DNA from: Maribacter sp.
GTDB lineage: Bacteria; Bacteroidota; Bacteroidia; Flavobacteriales; Flavobacteriaceae
Assembly (NCBI GenBank): GCA_018679695.1
Contig: JAHHKH010000300.1
Span: 1 to 46,418 of the forward strand
DNA: 46,418 bases
Reading direction: 5' to 3'
Shown here: positions 18,463-27,659 of the stretch, piece by piece
Layout of the letters: every line of letters starts with the position of its first letter
Numbering within the stretch: position 1 is the stretch's first letter
Notes under the pieces: model-generated
What the model was told of the DNA's origin: nothing
What the model saw: only the letters and a program-made list of their open reading frames with translations
The model's database searches: none
Position numbers and translations under genes: made by a program

Positions 18463-18893
18463 ATATCAAGATCATTAACAATTCCGCTCATCCGCTGCCC
18501 CATTATGAGACTTTGGCCTCTGCCGGGATGGATTTACGGGCAAATATTACAGAGGCCGTAACACTGCAGCCTTTGGAACGTACAATTGTGAAGACTGGTT
18601 TATTCATAGAATTACCCATCGGATATGAGGCCCAAGTTCGCCCAAGAAGTGGTCTGGCCGCAAAAAAGGGAGTAACCGTACTTAATGCACCGGGTACTAT
18701 AGATGCGGATTACCGCGGCGAGATTGGGGTTATATTGGTTAATTTGTCCAATGAACCTTTTACTATTGAAAATGGTGAACGTATTGCCCAATTGATTATC
18801 GCTAAACACGAACGTGCCGAATGGAAAGAGGTAACTGGGTTATCCAATACTTCGAGGGGATCTGGGGGTTTCGGTAGTACAGGGACTAAATGA
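18459..18893 (+). CDS. dut: dUTP diphosphatase
   Basis: [52 protein letters not shown] dUTPase motifs; 4-nt overlap with the flippase gene. Confidence 0.97.
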   Translation: MNIKIINNSAHPLPHYETLASAGMDLRANITEAVTLQPLERTIVKTGLFIELPIGYEAQVRPRSGLAAKKGVTVLNAPGTIDADYRGEIGVILVNLSNEPFTIENGERIAQLIIAKHERAEWKEVTGLSNTSRGSGGFGSTGTK

Positions 18894-19046
18894 TTTTATC
18901 AACCCATGTCCATTCTGAACTTTCATTTACCATACCTTTCCATATGGTTTTAAGGGTGTTTTAACAGAAAAGATAGATGCTCTGGAATACTTATTGATAA
19001 TTTTACTGCGTTATCCCTTTAAAAAGGGTATATCCAAAAACGAATA

Positions 19047-19979
19047 ATGAAAAGAACACGAATCATATTTTTACTTTCAATTGGACTAGTGCTTATGCTA
19101 CATCGTGGGTTGGCGCAAGACCAGGAAATAAATGTAGAGGAGAGCGCCGAAGTGTTTCTTGAGGAATATTCCGATGCATTTCAGGAGAATTTCTTTGAGG
19201 CTTTAAAGCAAAAGGGTATAGAAAACTATGATAAGGCCATTAATCTACTGTTGGAATGTAAGTTGATTGATCCAAACAATCATGTTGTGGACCATGAACT
19301 GGCTAAGGTATACTTCGTTGATAAGCAATATATATCTGCCCAGGATTATGCCTTTTCGGCTTTGATATCACAGCCAGCTAACCTTTGGTATCTAGACACT
19401 TTGGTGAACGCTATTCAAATGCAAGGCAGTTCATTGGATCAAATGGATATCAATATTCCTTATGAAAACAAAAAACTCCAAGAAAATTTAGCTTTGATTT
19501 ATTTCAAGCAAAAAAATTATCAAAAAGCCTTAACTGTCTTAGAGGGGATTAAAAGTTCAACCTTTGCTATGGATTTATCGACAAAGATCAATGATTCTAT
19601 AAGAAGGAATGAGGTTAAGAAAAACCAGGAGGAAGTCCCACTTGAAACCGAAATCAAAGAAAATCCGATAGAGGAACTTAAGGGACAAATGGCCGAACTT
19701 ATGGTTCAAAATAAGAATTTGGAATTGGTAGATCAAAGTGAGCAGGCTATGGAAAATTACCCGTCCCAACCTTATTTTTACTATGTAAATGGGTATGCAC
19801 TGAATAAGATATCCAAGCACAAGGAAGCCATTGAAGTTCTGGAAGCTGCATTGGATTATATGTTGGATGACGTTCCGTTATTGAACAAAATATATCAGGA
19901 ATTGGTAGATGCACATACGGCATTGAATAATTCTTCCAAAGCAAATATGTATCTTCGTATGATAAAACCCGGGTTTTAG
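19047..19979 (+). CDS. TPR repeat-containing protein with signal peptide
   Basis: Signal peptide to LAQDQ; TPR-like helices. Confidence 0.7.
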   Translation: MKRTRIIFLLSIGLVLMLHRGLAQDQEINVEESAEVFLEEYSDAFQENFFEALKQKGIENYDKAINLLLECKLIDPNNHVVDHELAKVYFVDKQYISAQDYAFSALISQPANLWYLDTLVNAIQMQGSSLDQMDINIPYENKKLQENLALIYFKQKNYQKALTVLEGIKSSTFAMDLSTKINDSIRRNEVKKNQEEVPLETEIKENPIEELKGQMAELMVQNKNLELVDQSEQAMENYPSQPYFYYVNGYALNKISKHKEAIEVLEAALDYMLDDVPLLNKIYQELVDAHTALNNSSKANMYLRMIKPGF

Positions 19980-19982
19980 GCT

Positions 19983-20768
19983 ATGGCTTCCATAATTCGA
20001 TGGGCACGTCTTTGTGTTTTCATTTTACTTCTGATTTCCTGTAAAGCCAAAAAAGTTGTCTCTGGCGGTACCGTTGATGAAAGTTTGTCAGCGAAGAACA
20101 TTATTAAAACACATTATCAAAATCAAATAAACTTCAAGACCCTTAGCGGAAGAATGAAAATTGGCTTTTTCGATGGGAAATCTACGAAAAGTGTTACGGT
20201 CAGTTTGCGAATGGAAAAAGACAAGGCCATTTGGATCAGTGCCCCATTGGGGATTGTAAAAGCTTATGTGACACCAAAGAGGGTTACTTTTTATAATAAA
20301 TTGCAAAACGAATATTTTGATGGGGACTTTTCATATTTGAGCGATATGGTGGGCACCGAACTTGATTTTGATAAAGTACAAAACCTACTCTTGGGGCAAG
20401 CTCTTTTCGATTTAAGGGACGCAAAGTATAACGCTTCGATCTCAGAATCCGATTATGTCTTAAAACCTAAAAAACAATTGGTCCTATTCAAGACCATGTA
20501 TATGATCGAGCCTGATAATTTCAAGATTTCAACACAACAATTATCCCAACCTTTAAAGAAAAGAATATTGGACATTGAATATAAGAACTATCAAAAAATC
20601 AATGAAAGGATACTTCCCAATGAAATTGTGATTACGGCGATTGAAGAGAATGATAAGAATATCATTGACATAGATTATCGTAGTATAGAGTTTAATAGGA
20701 CATTGAATTTCCCATATAAAATCCCAAAAGGATTTAAAAAGATCGTATTGAACACCAATGCTTTGTAG
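19983..20768 (+). CDS. DUF4292 lipoprotein (LolB-like fold, tentative)
   Basis: Lipobox ILLLISCKAKK; FKTLSGRMKIGFFDGKSTKSVTVSLRMEKDKAIWISAPLGIVKAYVTPKRVTFYNKL. Confidence 0.7.
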   Translation: MASIIRWARLCVFILLLISCKAKKVVSGGTVDESLSAKNIIKTHYQNQINFKTLSGRMKIGFFDGKSTKSVTVSLRMEKDKAIWISAPLGIVKAYVTPKRVTFYNKLQNEYFDGDFSYLSDMVGTELDFDKVQNLLLGQALFDLRDAKYNASISESDYVLKPKKQLVLFKTMYMIEPDNFKISTQQLSQPLKKRILDIEYKNYQKINERILPNEIVITAIEENDKNIIDIDYRSIEFNRTLNFPYKIPKGFKKIVLNTNAL

Positions 20769-21999
20769 ACGCTATATTCTAATTAGTTTTCTCGCACTTT
20801 CGACATTTATGTCGATAGACTCCATTTATGCCCAAACCAATGAGCAGAAGGCACTGGAAGCCAAACGGGAACAACTTCAAAAGGAAATAAGTGAAATAAA
20901 CCGTTTGTTGTTTGCTGAAAAGAAGGAAAAGGGAAATGTTTTGGACCAGATGGAAGCCTTGGACAATAAAATAAACGTCCGTCAACAATTGATACGCGTT
21001 ACCAACCAACAATCCAATTTATTGAACCGGCAAATCAATGCGAATATTCGCAATATTTCCAAGTTACGCAATGATTTGAAATCCCTTAAAGAGGAATATG
21101 CCACTATGATACAGAAATCGTATCAAAATAAATCGAAACAAAGTAGATTAATGTTTCTTTTATCCTCCGAGAACTTTTACCAGGCCTTTAAACGCATGCA
21201 GTATATGAAACAATATACTGAGTATCGCAAGGAGCAGGGAGAACAGATAATGGAAAAAACGGAGGATCTTACCCAATTGAATATTGATCTTACAGACCAA
21301 CGCAAGGAGAAGGATCAATTGATAGCTATGAACAATAGGGCTAAGGCGCAATTGATGAAGGAGATGAAATCGCAAAAGGAATTGTTAGGTAGTATTCGTC
21401 AGAACGAGAGCAGGTATGCCGCCGCCATTCAAAAGAAAAAAAGGGAAGCACGTAAAATAGATGAGCAAATTGAAAAGTTGATACGTAGCGCAATTGCTGC
21501 CTCGAACAAAAAGGCTGGAACAGGAAGAGTTGCGAAGGCATCCGCGAACAAGTTCATTCTTACCCCTGAAGCCACCTTGGTGGCCAATAATTTTTCTGCC
21601 AATAAGGGAAAACTTATTTGGCCTGTTGAGAAGGGAATTAAAAGTCAAGGTTTTGGTGTATATAAAGATGCGGTCTATCCAGGAATCAAGCATCAAAGCA
21701 ATGGTGTTATAATAACTACAGATCAAGGTGCAAAGGCCAGGGCCATTTTTGAAGGAGAGGTTATAGCAATTCTCTCTGTTCCAGGTGGAAACAAAGGGGT
21801 ACAAATAAAGCATGGTAATTACATAAGTACGTATTACAATCTATCGGACCTTTACGTGAAAAAAGGGGACAAAGTTATGATTAAAGAAGAGCTTGGTAAG
21901 ATATACACCAATCGGTCTAATGGCCAAACACGCCTGAAATTCTACCTTTACCAGGATACTTCCCGTTTAAATCCCGAAGAATGGGTATATCAACTTTAA
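20758..21999 (+). CDS. EnvC-like murein hydrolase activator, coiled coil plus M23 (LytM) domain
   Basis: Signal peptide, long coiled coil, C-terminal GKLIWPVEKGIKSQGFGVYKDAVYPGIKHQSNGVIITTDQGAKARAIFEGEVIAIL; 11-nt overlap with the upstream gene. Confidence 0.85.
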   Translation: MLCRRYILISFLALSTFMSIDSIYAQTNEQKALEAKREQLQKEISEINRLLFAEKKEKGNVLDQMEALDNKINVRQQLIRVTNQQSNLLNRQINANIRNISKLRNDLKSLKEEYATMIQKSYQNKSKQSRLMFLLSSENFYQAFKRMQYMKQYTEYRKEQGEQIMEKTEDLTQLNIDLTDQRKEKDQLIAMNNRAKAQLMKEMKSQKELLGSIRQNESRYAAAIQKKKREARKIDEQIEKLIRSAIAASNKKAGTGRVAKASANKFILTPEATLVANNFSANKGKLIWPVEKGIKSQGFGVYKDAVYPGIKHQSNGVIITTDQGAKARAIFEGEVIAILSVPGGNKGVQIKHGNYISTYYNLSDLYVKKGDKVMIKEELGKIYTNRSNGQTRLKFYLYQDTSRLNPEEWVYQL

Positions 22000-22009
22000 T
22001 TTTTTTAAA

Positions 22010-22858
22010 ATGGCAACATCAAATAAAATTATCACTGATTTACAAGGAACTTTTGAATTACATAATGGGGTTCAAATGCCGTATTTTGGATTAGGGGTCT
22101 ATTTATCCGAAGATGGACAAGAAGTTATCAATGCGGTAAAATGGGCAATCGAATCAGGATACCGCCATATTGATACGGCTTCTATCTATAATAATGAGGA
22201 AGGTGTTGGGAAGGGGATCAAGCAGAGTGGAATAGATAGAAAGGAAATTTTTGTGGTCAGTAAGGTATGGAATTCGGACCAAGGCTATGAAACTACACTA
22301 AAAGCTTTTAACGATAGTCTTAAACGGCTTGATTTGGACTACTTGGACCTTTATCTTATCCATTGGCCAGTAAAGGGAAAATACAAGGAAACATGGCGTG
22401 CTTTGGAGCAGTTGTATCGCGAAAAGAAGATTAGGGCAATAGGAGTAAGTAATTTTCTAAGACATCATTTAGAAGACCTGTTACCAACTGTTGAAATTGT
22501 GCCAATGGTCAATCAAATGGAGTTTCATCCATATTTGGTTCAACAAGATTTACTGGATTATTGTAACGTTCACAAAATACAGTACGAGGCATGGTCACCA
22601 TTGATGCAGGGACGAATATTTGATTTGGCAGCTATTAAGGAAATTGCTGAAAAATATGACAAATCGGTTGCTCAGGTTGTCTTGCGTTGGGACCTTCAAA
22701 AGGGCGTTGTTACAATCCCTAAATCAGCTAAGAAAGAACGCATAATCGCCAATGCCGATATCTTTGATTTTGAGCTCTCGATTGAAGATATTGCCTCCTT
22801 GGATAGTCTGGAGCGCGGACAAAGGTTTGGACCAGACCCCGATACTTTTGATTTTTAA
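22010..22858 (+). CDS. Aldo/keto reductase
   Basis: VQMPYFGLGVY, YRHIDTASIYNNEEGVGKGI, DLYLIHWPV, AIGVSNF. Confidence 0.93.
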   Translation: MATSNKIITDLQGTFELHNGVQMPYFGLGVYLSEDGQEVINAVKWAIESGYRHIDTASIYNNEEGVGKGIKQSGIDRKEIFVVSKVWNSDQGYETTLKAFNDSLKRLDLDYLDLYLIHWPVKGKYKETWRALEQLYREKKIRAIGVSNFLRHHLEDLLPTVEIVPMVNQMEFHPYLVQQDLLDYCNVHKIQYEAWSPLMQGRIFDLAAIKEIAEKYDKSVAQVVLRWDLQKGVVTIPKSAKKERIIANADIFDFELSIEDIASLDSLERGQRFGPDPDTFDF

Positions 22859-22871
22859 ATGGATAAGGGAA

Positions 22872-23387
22872 CTAATCCCCCATAAACAAAGCTCTAAGTT
22901 CAGTAGCTTCATTAGGTTTCATTTTACCGGCAAGAACCAAACTCAATTGTTTTCTTCGCAATGCCCCTGCAAATCGTTCTTTTTCCAAATCGGTAACAGG
23001 TTCAAGGGATGGAACTTCGGTGGGTTTCCCAGACTCATCTACAGCGACGAAGGTATAGATCGCCTCATTGGCCTTGGAACGTTTTCCATTATAGCGATCT
23101 TCCATCCAAACATCAAGATATACCTCCATCGAAGTATTAAAAGCTCTAGAAACAGCCGCCTCAACCGTAAGAACACTACCCAAAGGAACAGCATGATTAA
23201 AGGCTACATGGTTTACAGAAGCCGTTACGGTGATGCGTCTACTATGCCGACGTGCTGCGATACTCGCTGCCCGATCCATCCGGGCCAAGAGGTCACCTCC
23301 AAAAAGGTTATTCAAAGGATTGGTTTCACTTGGGAGCACCAAATCAGTCATTATCGTACGCGAATCGTTTGGGTTCTTTGGCTTCAT
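22872..23387 (-). CDS. Acyl-CoA thioesterase (hotdog fold)
   Basis: TDLVLPSETNPLNNLFGGDLLARMDRAASIAARRHSRRITVTASVNHVAFNHAVPLGSVLTVEA. Confidence 0.9.
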   Translation of the reverse strand: MKPKNPNDSRTIMTDLVLPSETNPLNNLFGGDLLARMDRAASIAARRHSRRITVTASVNHVAFNHAVPLGSVLTVEAAVSRAFNTSMEVYLDVWMEDRYNGKRSKANEAIYTFVAVDESGKPTEVPSLEPVTDLEKERFAGALRRKQLSLVLAGKMKPNEATELRALFMGD

Positions 23388-23441
23388 AATAAAATTTTCC
23401 GCAAAGATACTTTATTAAAAAGCATATGAAAGGAAATGAAA

Positions 23442-24392
23442 CTATCTAATTGATAGTAACCAAGCATCCTGGGACTGTGTTCTTTTTACCATTCGTAGGG
23501 TTTGTAGCGCTTCATCAACATCACTATGACTGCTGTAGGTTACCATATGCAGTCCATGTTTATTGGTGCCTAAATAGGCTGCCTCATAACCTCGTCTTTT
23601 TAGGATACGTATTTTTTTGTCTGCATTTGTCTTGAATCTAAAAGCACCAGCGACAATGTGGTGCATTGCAATATCGGGTTTCTTGGTAATTACGTTTAGT
23701 TTCAACGTCGGGAGCTCTAACGGCGCCGTGTCGAAGAAAGTGGCTTCCTGAATGCTTTTTGATACTTCTTCCTGGGCCCTTTCGACTACCATTTGTCTTT
23801 GGCTAAGATTTTCATTATACAACCTGTACCCGGTCAACCCAGTTGAAAATGCCAAAAGTATAATAGCGGCATATTTTAAATAGGGCCGCATTGAAGATTC
23901 CTTTCTTCTTTCTTGAGTAATAATAAATGGCACTTTTTCTTCTATAGCCGCAACCTCTTTTTTCAATATTTCCCTAGTAATAGCAGGAGAAACAAAGGAA
24001 GTCAATCCAAAAGAGGAAGTTAAATGGTTGACTTGATAGGTAGGCTGAAATAAGATTTTCCCCTCCTTATTTGACTTTAGTTCCCCAATGTGCTTTAATG
24101 TCAATCGCTCGCCCTTTTCTAACACCTGTTTCCACTTTTCCACTTTTTTTAGGACTTTTTGAAGCATTTCCTCATAGGAACAGTTTTCCAATTCGGCCAT
24201 ATGCGAGACCAAAAGACCATCATTTGACGTCAATTGCTTGTTAAATGACAATGATTTTGAAGGTGGATAAAATGAATGGGTCTGTTCATTGAGCACAGCC
24301 GATTTAGGATGTGACAAGAAAGCACCAAAACCAGGGACGACCACACAGCTGTAACGATACATTAAATCGGAGATATAGTGTTCTAAGACCAT
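23442..24392 (-). CDS. HU-CCDC81 domains - TM - SPOR domain protein
   Basis: LEHYISDLMYRYSCVVVPGFGAFLSHPKSA (HU-CCDC81-like), one TM (YLKYAAIILLAFSTGLTGY), C-terminal SPOR-like HHIVAGAFRFKTNADKKIRILKRRGYEAAYLG. Confidence 0.75.
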   Translation of the reverse strand: MVLEHYISDLMYRYSCVVVPGFGAFLSHPKSAVLNEQTHSFYPPSKSLSFNKQLTSNDGLLVSHMAELENCSYEEMLQKVLKKVEKWKQVLEKGERLTLKHIGELKSNKEGKILFQPTYQVNHLTSSFGLTSFVSPAITREILKKEVAAIEEKVPFIITQERRKESSMRPYLKYAAIILLAFSTGLTGYRLYNENLSQRQMVVERAQEEVSKSIQEATFFDTAPLELPTLKLNVITKKPDIAMHHIVAGAFRFKTNADKKIRILKRRGYEAAYLGTNKHGLHMVTYSSHSDVDEALQTLRMVKRTQSQDAWLLSIR

Positions 24393-24496
24393 TTCAACAA
24401 ATATTATAAAAAAATCAGAGCATCATTGGATAGTAAATGACTTTTTATTAACATTATATTTTAGGTAATTTGTGGATAACTAAGAAGTGGATATAA

Positions 24497-25600
24497 ATGA
24501 CTACAGATGAATTGATTGCAATACTAAGATTGCAAAATATTCCGAACATAGGCGATATTACGGCGAAAAAGCTTATTGCCAATTGTGGTAGTGCAACGGC
24601 AGTTTTTGGCGATAAGCTGCAAAATCTGCTCAAGATAGATGGGATTGGTTCCTATACCATCAAGGGATTGTACGATAGTGAATATTTAGAGGCTGCTGAG
24701 GAAGAACTGCAATACATCCAGGCCCATGATATTGCCTATTCATACTTTACCGATAGTCATTATCCAAGCTATTTGAAACATTGTATAGACAGTCCTTTGC
24801 TATTATTCCATAGAGGGAATATAAACTTGGAAGGTCGTAAAATTATAAGCATTGTCGGTACTCGAAACAGCACAAGTTACGGAACAGCCTTTTGTGAGAG
24901 ACTAATCGACGAAATAGCCCCACTTGACCCTATAATAGTCAGTGGATTTGCTTATGGAATTGATATTTGCGCCCAAAAAGCAGCTGTGACACATGGATTA
25001 CAGACCATTGGAATTTTGGCCCACGGATTGAATCAGACCTATCCGAAGGTTCATTCGAGATTTCTTCCTGATATAGAAAAAAACGGCGGTTTTATTACCG
25101 AGTTTTGGAGTACAAGCAATCCCGACAGGGAGAATTTCCTGAGGAGGAACCGAATTATTGCAGGCATGTGTGAGGCCACCATTGTGGTAGAATCGGCTGA
25201 AAAAGGAGGTAGTTTGGTTACAGCCGATATTGCAAATAGTTATGATCGAGAGGTGTTTGCCGTTCCTGGAAGGGCCAATGACAAGTATAGTTTGGGCTGT
25301 AATGATCTTATAAAAAGGCAAAAAGCACAAATGATCACCTCAGCTGCCGATTTAATTTATCATTTGAATTGGGAATTGGAACAAAAGGAAACCAAACCTG
25401 TTCAAAAGGAATTATTTGTAGAATTGGATGAAATCGAGAAGTCTATTTATTCCTATTTGCAAAAAGAGGGCAAACAATTATTGGATAGTATTGCGCTTGA
25501 TTGCAAGTTGCCAATCTTCAAAGTCTCATCGACTTTATTGAATATGGAAATGAAAGGGGTTATTAGACCCCTACCTGGAAAATTGTTCGAAGCCATATAA
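24497..25600 (+). CDS. dprA: DNA-processing protein DprA
   Basis: IISIVGTRNSTSYGTAFCERLI, VSGFAYGIDICAQKAAV, FLRRNRIIAGMCEATIVVESAEKGGSLVTA. Confidence 0.95.
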   Translation: MTTDELIAILRLQNIPNIGDITAKKLIANCGSATAVFGDKLQNLLKIDGIGSYTIKGLYDSEYLEAAEEELQYIQAHDIAYSYFTDSHYPSYLKHCIDSPLLLFHRGNINLEGRKIISIVGTRNSTSYGTAFCERLIDEIAPLDPIIVSGFAYGIDICAQKAAVTHGLQTIGILAHGLNQTYPKVHSRFLPDIEKNGGFITEFWSTSNPDRENFLRRNRIIAGMCEATIVVESAEKGGSLVTADIANSYDREVFAVPGRANDKYSLGCNDLIKRQKAQMITSAADLIYHLNWELEQKETKPVQKELFVELDEIEKSIYSYLQKEGKQLLDSIALDCKLPIFKVSSTLLNMEMKGVIRPLPGKLFEAI

Positions 25601-25800
25601 ACGAATCCCAATTTTTGTCTTCACCGCGAAAGTGCGAAGCCGTAAATCAAAGACCAGGTAGTTGGTTCATCTTCCCTATTTCCTTAATATTTACTGTAAG
25701 ACGGTATTTCAACGATAAAGAACGGACGAAAATCAGCGATTTTTTTGGGTGATAAATTATGCTCGAACCACAACCAACTGTAGGGTTTGTATGTTCAAAA

Positions 25801-26769
25801 TTAATACCCAACCTTGTTTCTAACCCTTTCGAGTACTTCATTAGCCACTTTTTTGGCCTTTTCGGCACCTATTTCAAGGGCATTATCAATTTCATGAAGA
25901 TGGCTCATATAATAATCGAACCTTTCACGGGCAGGATTGTATTTTTCCAATATGACTTCGAATAAAGCTTGTTTGGCATGACCATATCCATAATTTCCAC
26001 CGAGATAATTGGCCCTCATTTGAGCAATTTGCTCTGGGTTTGCCAAGATCTTGTATAGTGCAAAAACATTGTCCGAATCTGGATTTTTTGGGTCTTCCAT
26101 GGGCGTGCTATCTGTCTTGATGCCCATGATCTGTTTGCGTAGCTTTTTGTCAGGTTGAAAGATATTGATAAGATTGCCCTTGCTTTTACTCATCTTTTGG
26201 CCATCAGTGCCAGGAACGTACATGGTGCCTTCATGTACTTTTCCTTTAGGCAGGATAAAGGTTTCACCCAATTGGGCATGAAATCTTGAGGCTACGTCCC
26301 TTGTCATCTCAATATGCTGTAGTTGGTCCTTGCCAACAGGAACAATGTGCGCATCGTATAATAAAATATCGGCAGCCATGAGCATAGGGTAGTTGAATAA
26401 TCCTGCATTTACATCTTCCAGCCGATCCGCCTTATCTTTAAATGAATGGGCCAAAGTAAGTCGTTGATATGGAAAAAAGCAGCTGAGGTACCAAGCCAGC
26501 TCGGTCACCTGGGGAACATCGCTTTGTCTGTAAAAAACGGTCTCTTCAATATCCAATCCAAAAGCAAGCCAGGTGGCGGCTGTTGCGTAGGTGTTGTTTC
26601 TTAATTCATCCCCATTTTTTATCTGGGTCAATGAATGCATATCCGCAATGAATAAAAATGATTCGTTTTTTGGATCTTGCGCCATTTTTATTGCTGGTGC
26701 AATGGCTCCGAGGATATTTCCCAAATGGGGAATGCCCGTGCTTTGTATGCCTGTTAGTATTCTTGCCAT
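25801..26769 (-). CDS. trpS: Tryptophan--tRNA ligase
   Basis: GIQSTGIPHLGNILGAI, KMSKSKGN (KMSKS) motif. Start MARILTG at 26769 preferred: a TAnnTTTG element covers the track start at 26793. Confidence 0.95.
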   Translation of the reverse strand: MARILTGIQSTGIPHLGNILGAIAPAIKMAQDPKNESFLFIADMHSLTQIKNGDELRNNTYATAATWLAFGLDIEETVFYRQSDVPQVTELAWYLSCFFPYQRLTLAHSFKDKADRLEDVNAGLFNYPMLMAADILLYDAHIVPVGKDQLQHIEMTRDVASRFHAQLGETFILPKGKVHEGTMYVPGTDGQKMSKSKGNLINIFQPDKKLRKQIMGIKTDSTPMEDPKNPDSDNVFALYKILANPEQIAQMRANYLGGNYGYGHAKQALFEVILEKYNPARERFDYYMSHLHEIDNALEIGAEKAKKVANEVLERVRNKVGY

Positions 26770-26790
26770 TGAATTGGTTTCAAAGAAGCA

Positions 26791-26798
26791 CAAAGGTA
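26791..26798 (-). promoter_or_regulatory. Bacteroidota -7 element TACCTTTG (minus strand) for trpS
   Basis: caaaggta on + strand. Confidence 0.5.
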
Positions 26799-26829
26799 AA
26801 ACAAATGTTAAATAACGACATCAAATTGT

Positions 26830-26837
26830 TACTTTTG
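26830..26837 (+). promoter_or_regulatory. Bacteroidota -7 element TACTTTTG for plsC-like gene
   Basis: TAnnTTTG match only 4 nt before the ATG at 26842. Confidence 0.4.
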
Positions 26838-26841
26838 ATCA

Positions 26842-27591
26842 ATGTCAAGGTTTGTACAGAACATAGGATATATTTTATATCGCATTTGGTTTTATGTATT
26901 GGTAGCCCTACCAATAATTGTTTTCTTGCCATTATTAGCTATCTCCACTTTATCGGAAAAATGGTATCCACAGTTTTTTTGGTTGGCTAGAAATCTTTGG
27001 GCAAGACCCATTTTACTAGGTATGGGTTGCCCGCAAAAGATTGAATGGGAACAGAGAATGGAACGGGGCAAAAGCTATATGTTGGTCGCCAATCATACAA
27101 GTATGTTGGATATTATGTTGATGTTGCGCATTAGTAAAAACCCTTTCGTTTTCGTTGGAAAAAAGGAATTGGTGAAAATACCGCTTTTTGGCTTTTTTTA
27201 TAAGCGGGTGTGTATACTGGTCGATAGGGAAGACCATCGTAGTAGAACCGGTGTCTATCGAAGGGCACAACGGCGACTCGACCAAGGTTTGAGTATTTGT
27301 ATTTTTCCTGAAGGAGGAGTGCCTGAAGAAGACAAGCTATTGGACGATTTCAAAGACGGTGCCTTTAAGATGGCCATTGCCCATAATATACCCGTGGTAC
27401 CTATGACATTCTACGACAATAAGAAAAGATTTTCTTTTACCTTTTATAGTGGGGGACCAGGACTACTGCGGGTCAAAGTACATTCCTTTTTTGAAACTGC
27501 CATTCTAGAGGATGAGGACAAAACCACGTTACGCGAAGAGGTACGAAATGTTATATTAAATGAACTGAAGAGTCAAACTGAAATAAAATAA
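26842..27591 (+). CDS. plsC: 1-acyl-sn-glycerol-3-phosphate acyltransferase
   Basis: NHTSMLDIMLM (NHxxxxD) and FPEGGVPEE motifs. Confidence 0.9.
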   Translation: MSRFVQNIGYILYRIWFYVLVALPIIVFLPLLAISTLSEKWYPQFFWLARNLWARPILLGMGCPQKIEWEQRMERGKSYMLVANHTSMLDIMLMLRISKNPFVFVGKKELVKIPLFGFFYKRVCILVDREDHRSRTGVYRRAQRRLDQGLSICIFPEGGVPEEDKLLDDFKDGAFKMAIAHNIPVVPMTFYDNKKRFSFTFYSGGPGLLRVKVHSFFETAILEDEDKTTLREEVRNVILNELKSQTEIK

Positions 27592-27617
27592 AGCCCCAAC
27601 GAGACCGTCAGGGCTTT
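27591..27617. terminator. Hairpin terminator after plsC
   Basis: AAGCCC..GGGCTT stem flanked by A-rich and T-rich ends, between convergent genes. Confidence 0.55.
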
Positions 27618-27659
27618 GAAAGTCATTGTTGTTAACAACAACCTACCTAACCAACATCT

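Noticed and set aside
19012-19032. Hairpin CCCTTT-AA-AAAGGG before the TPR gene
   Set aside because: Short AT-rich stem close to the start codon; chance occurrence is likely in this composition, and no T tract for termination.
21385-21813. 142-aa minus ORF within envC-like gene
   Set aside because: Antisense to a conserved M23 domain gene.
22752-23429. 225-aa + strand ORF
   Set aside because: Antisense to the well-supported acyl-CoA thioesterase and the end of the aldo/keto reductase; composition not protein-like.
25647-25965. ORFs (minus 25647-25868 and plus 25759-25965) in the dprA-trpS gap
   Set aside because: Overlap trpS or lack any recognisable features; the 200-bp convergent gap has no clear structure.
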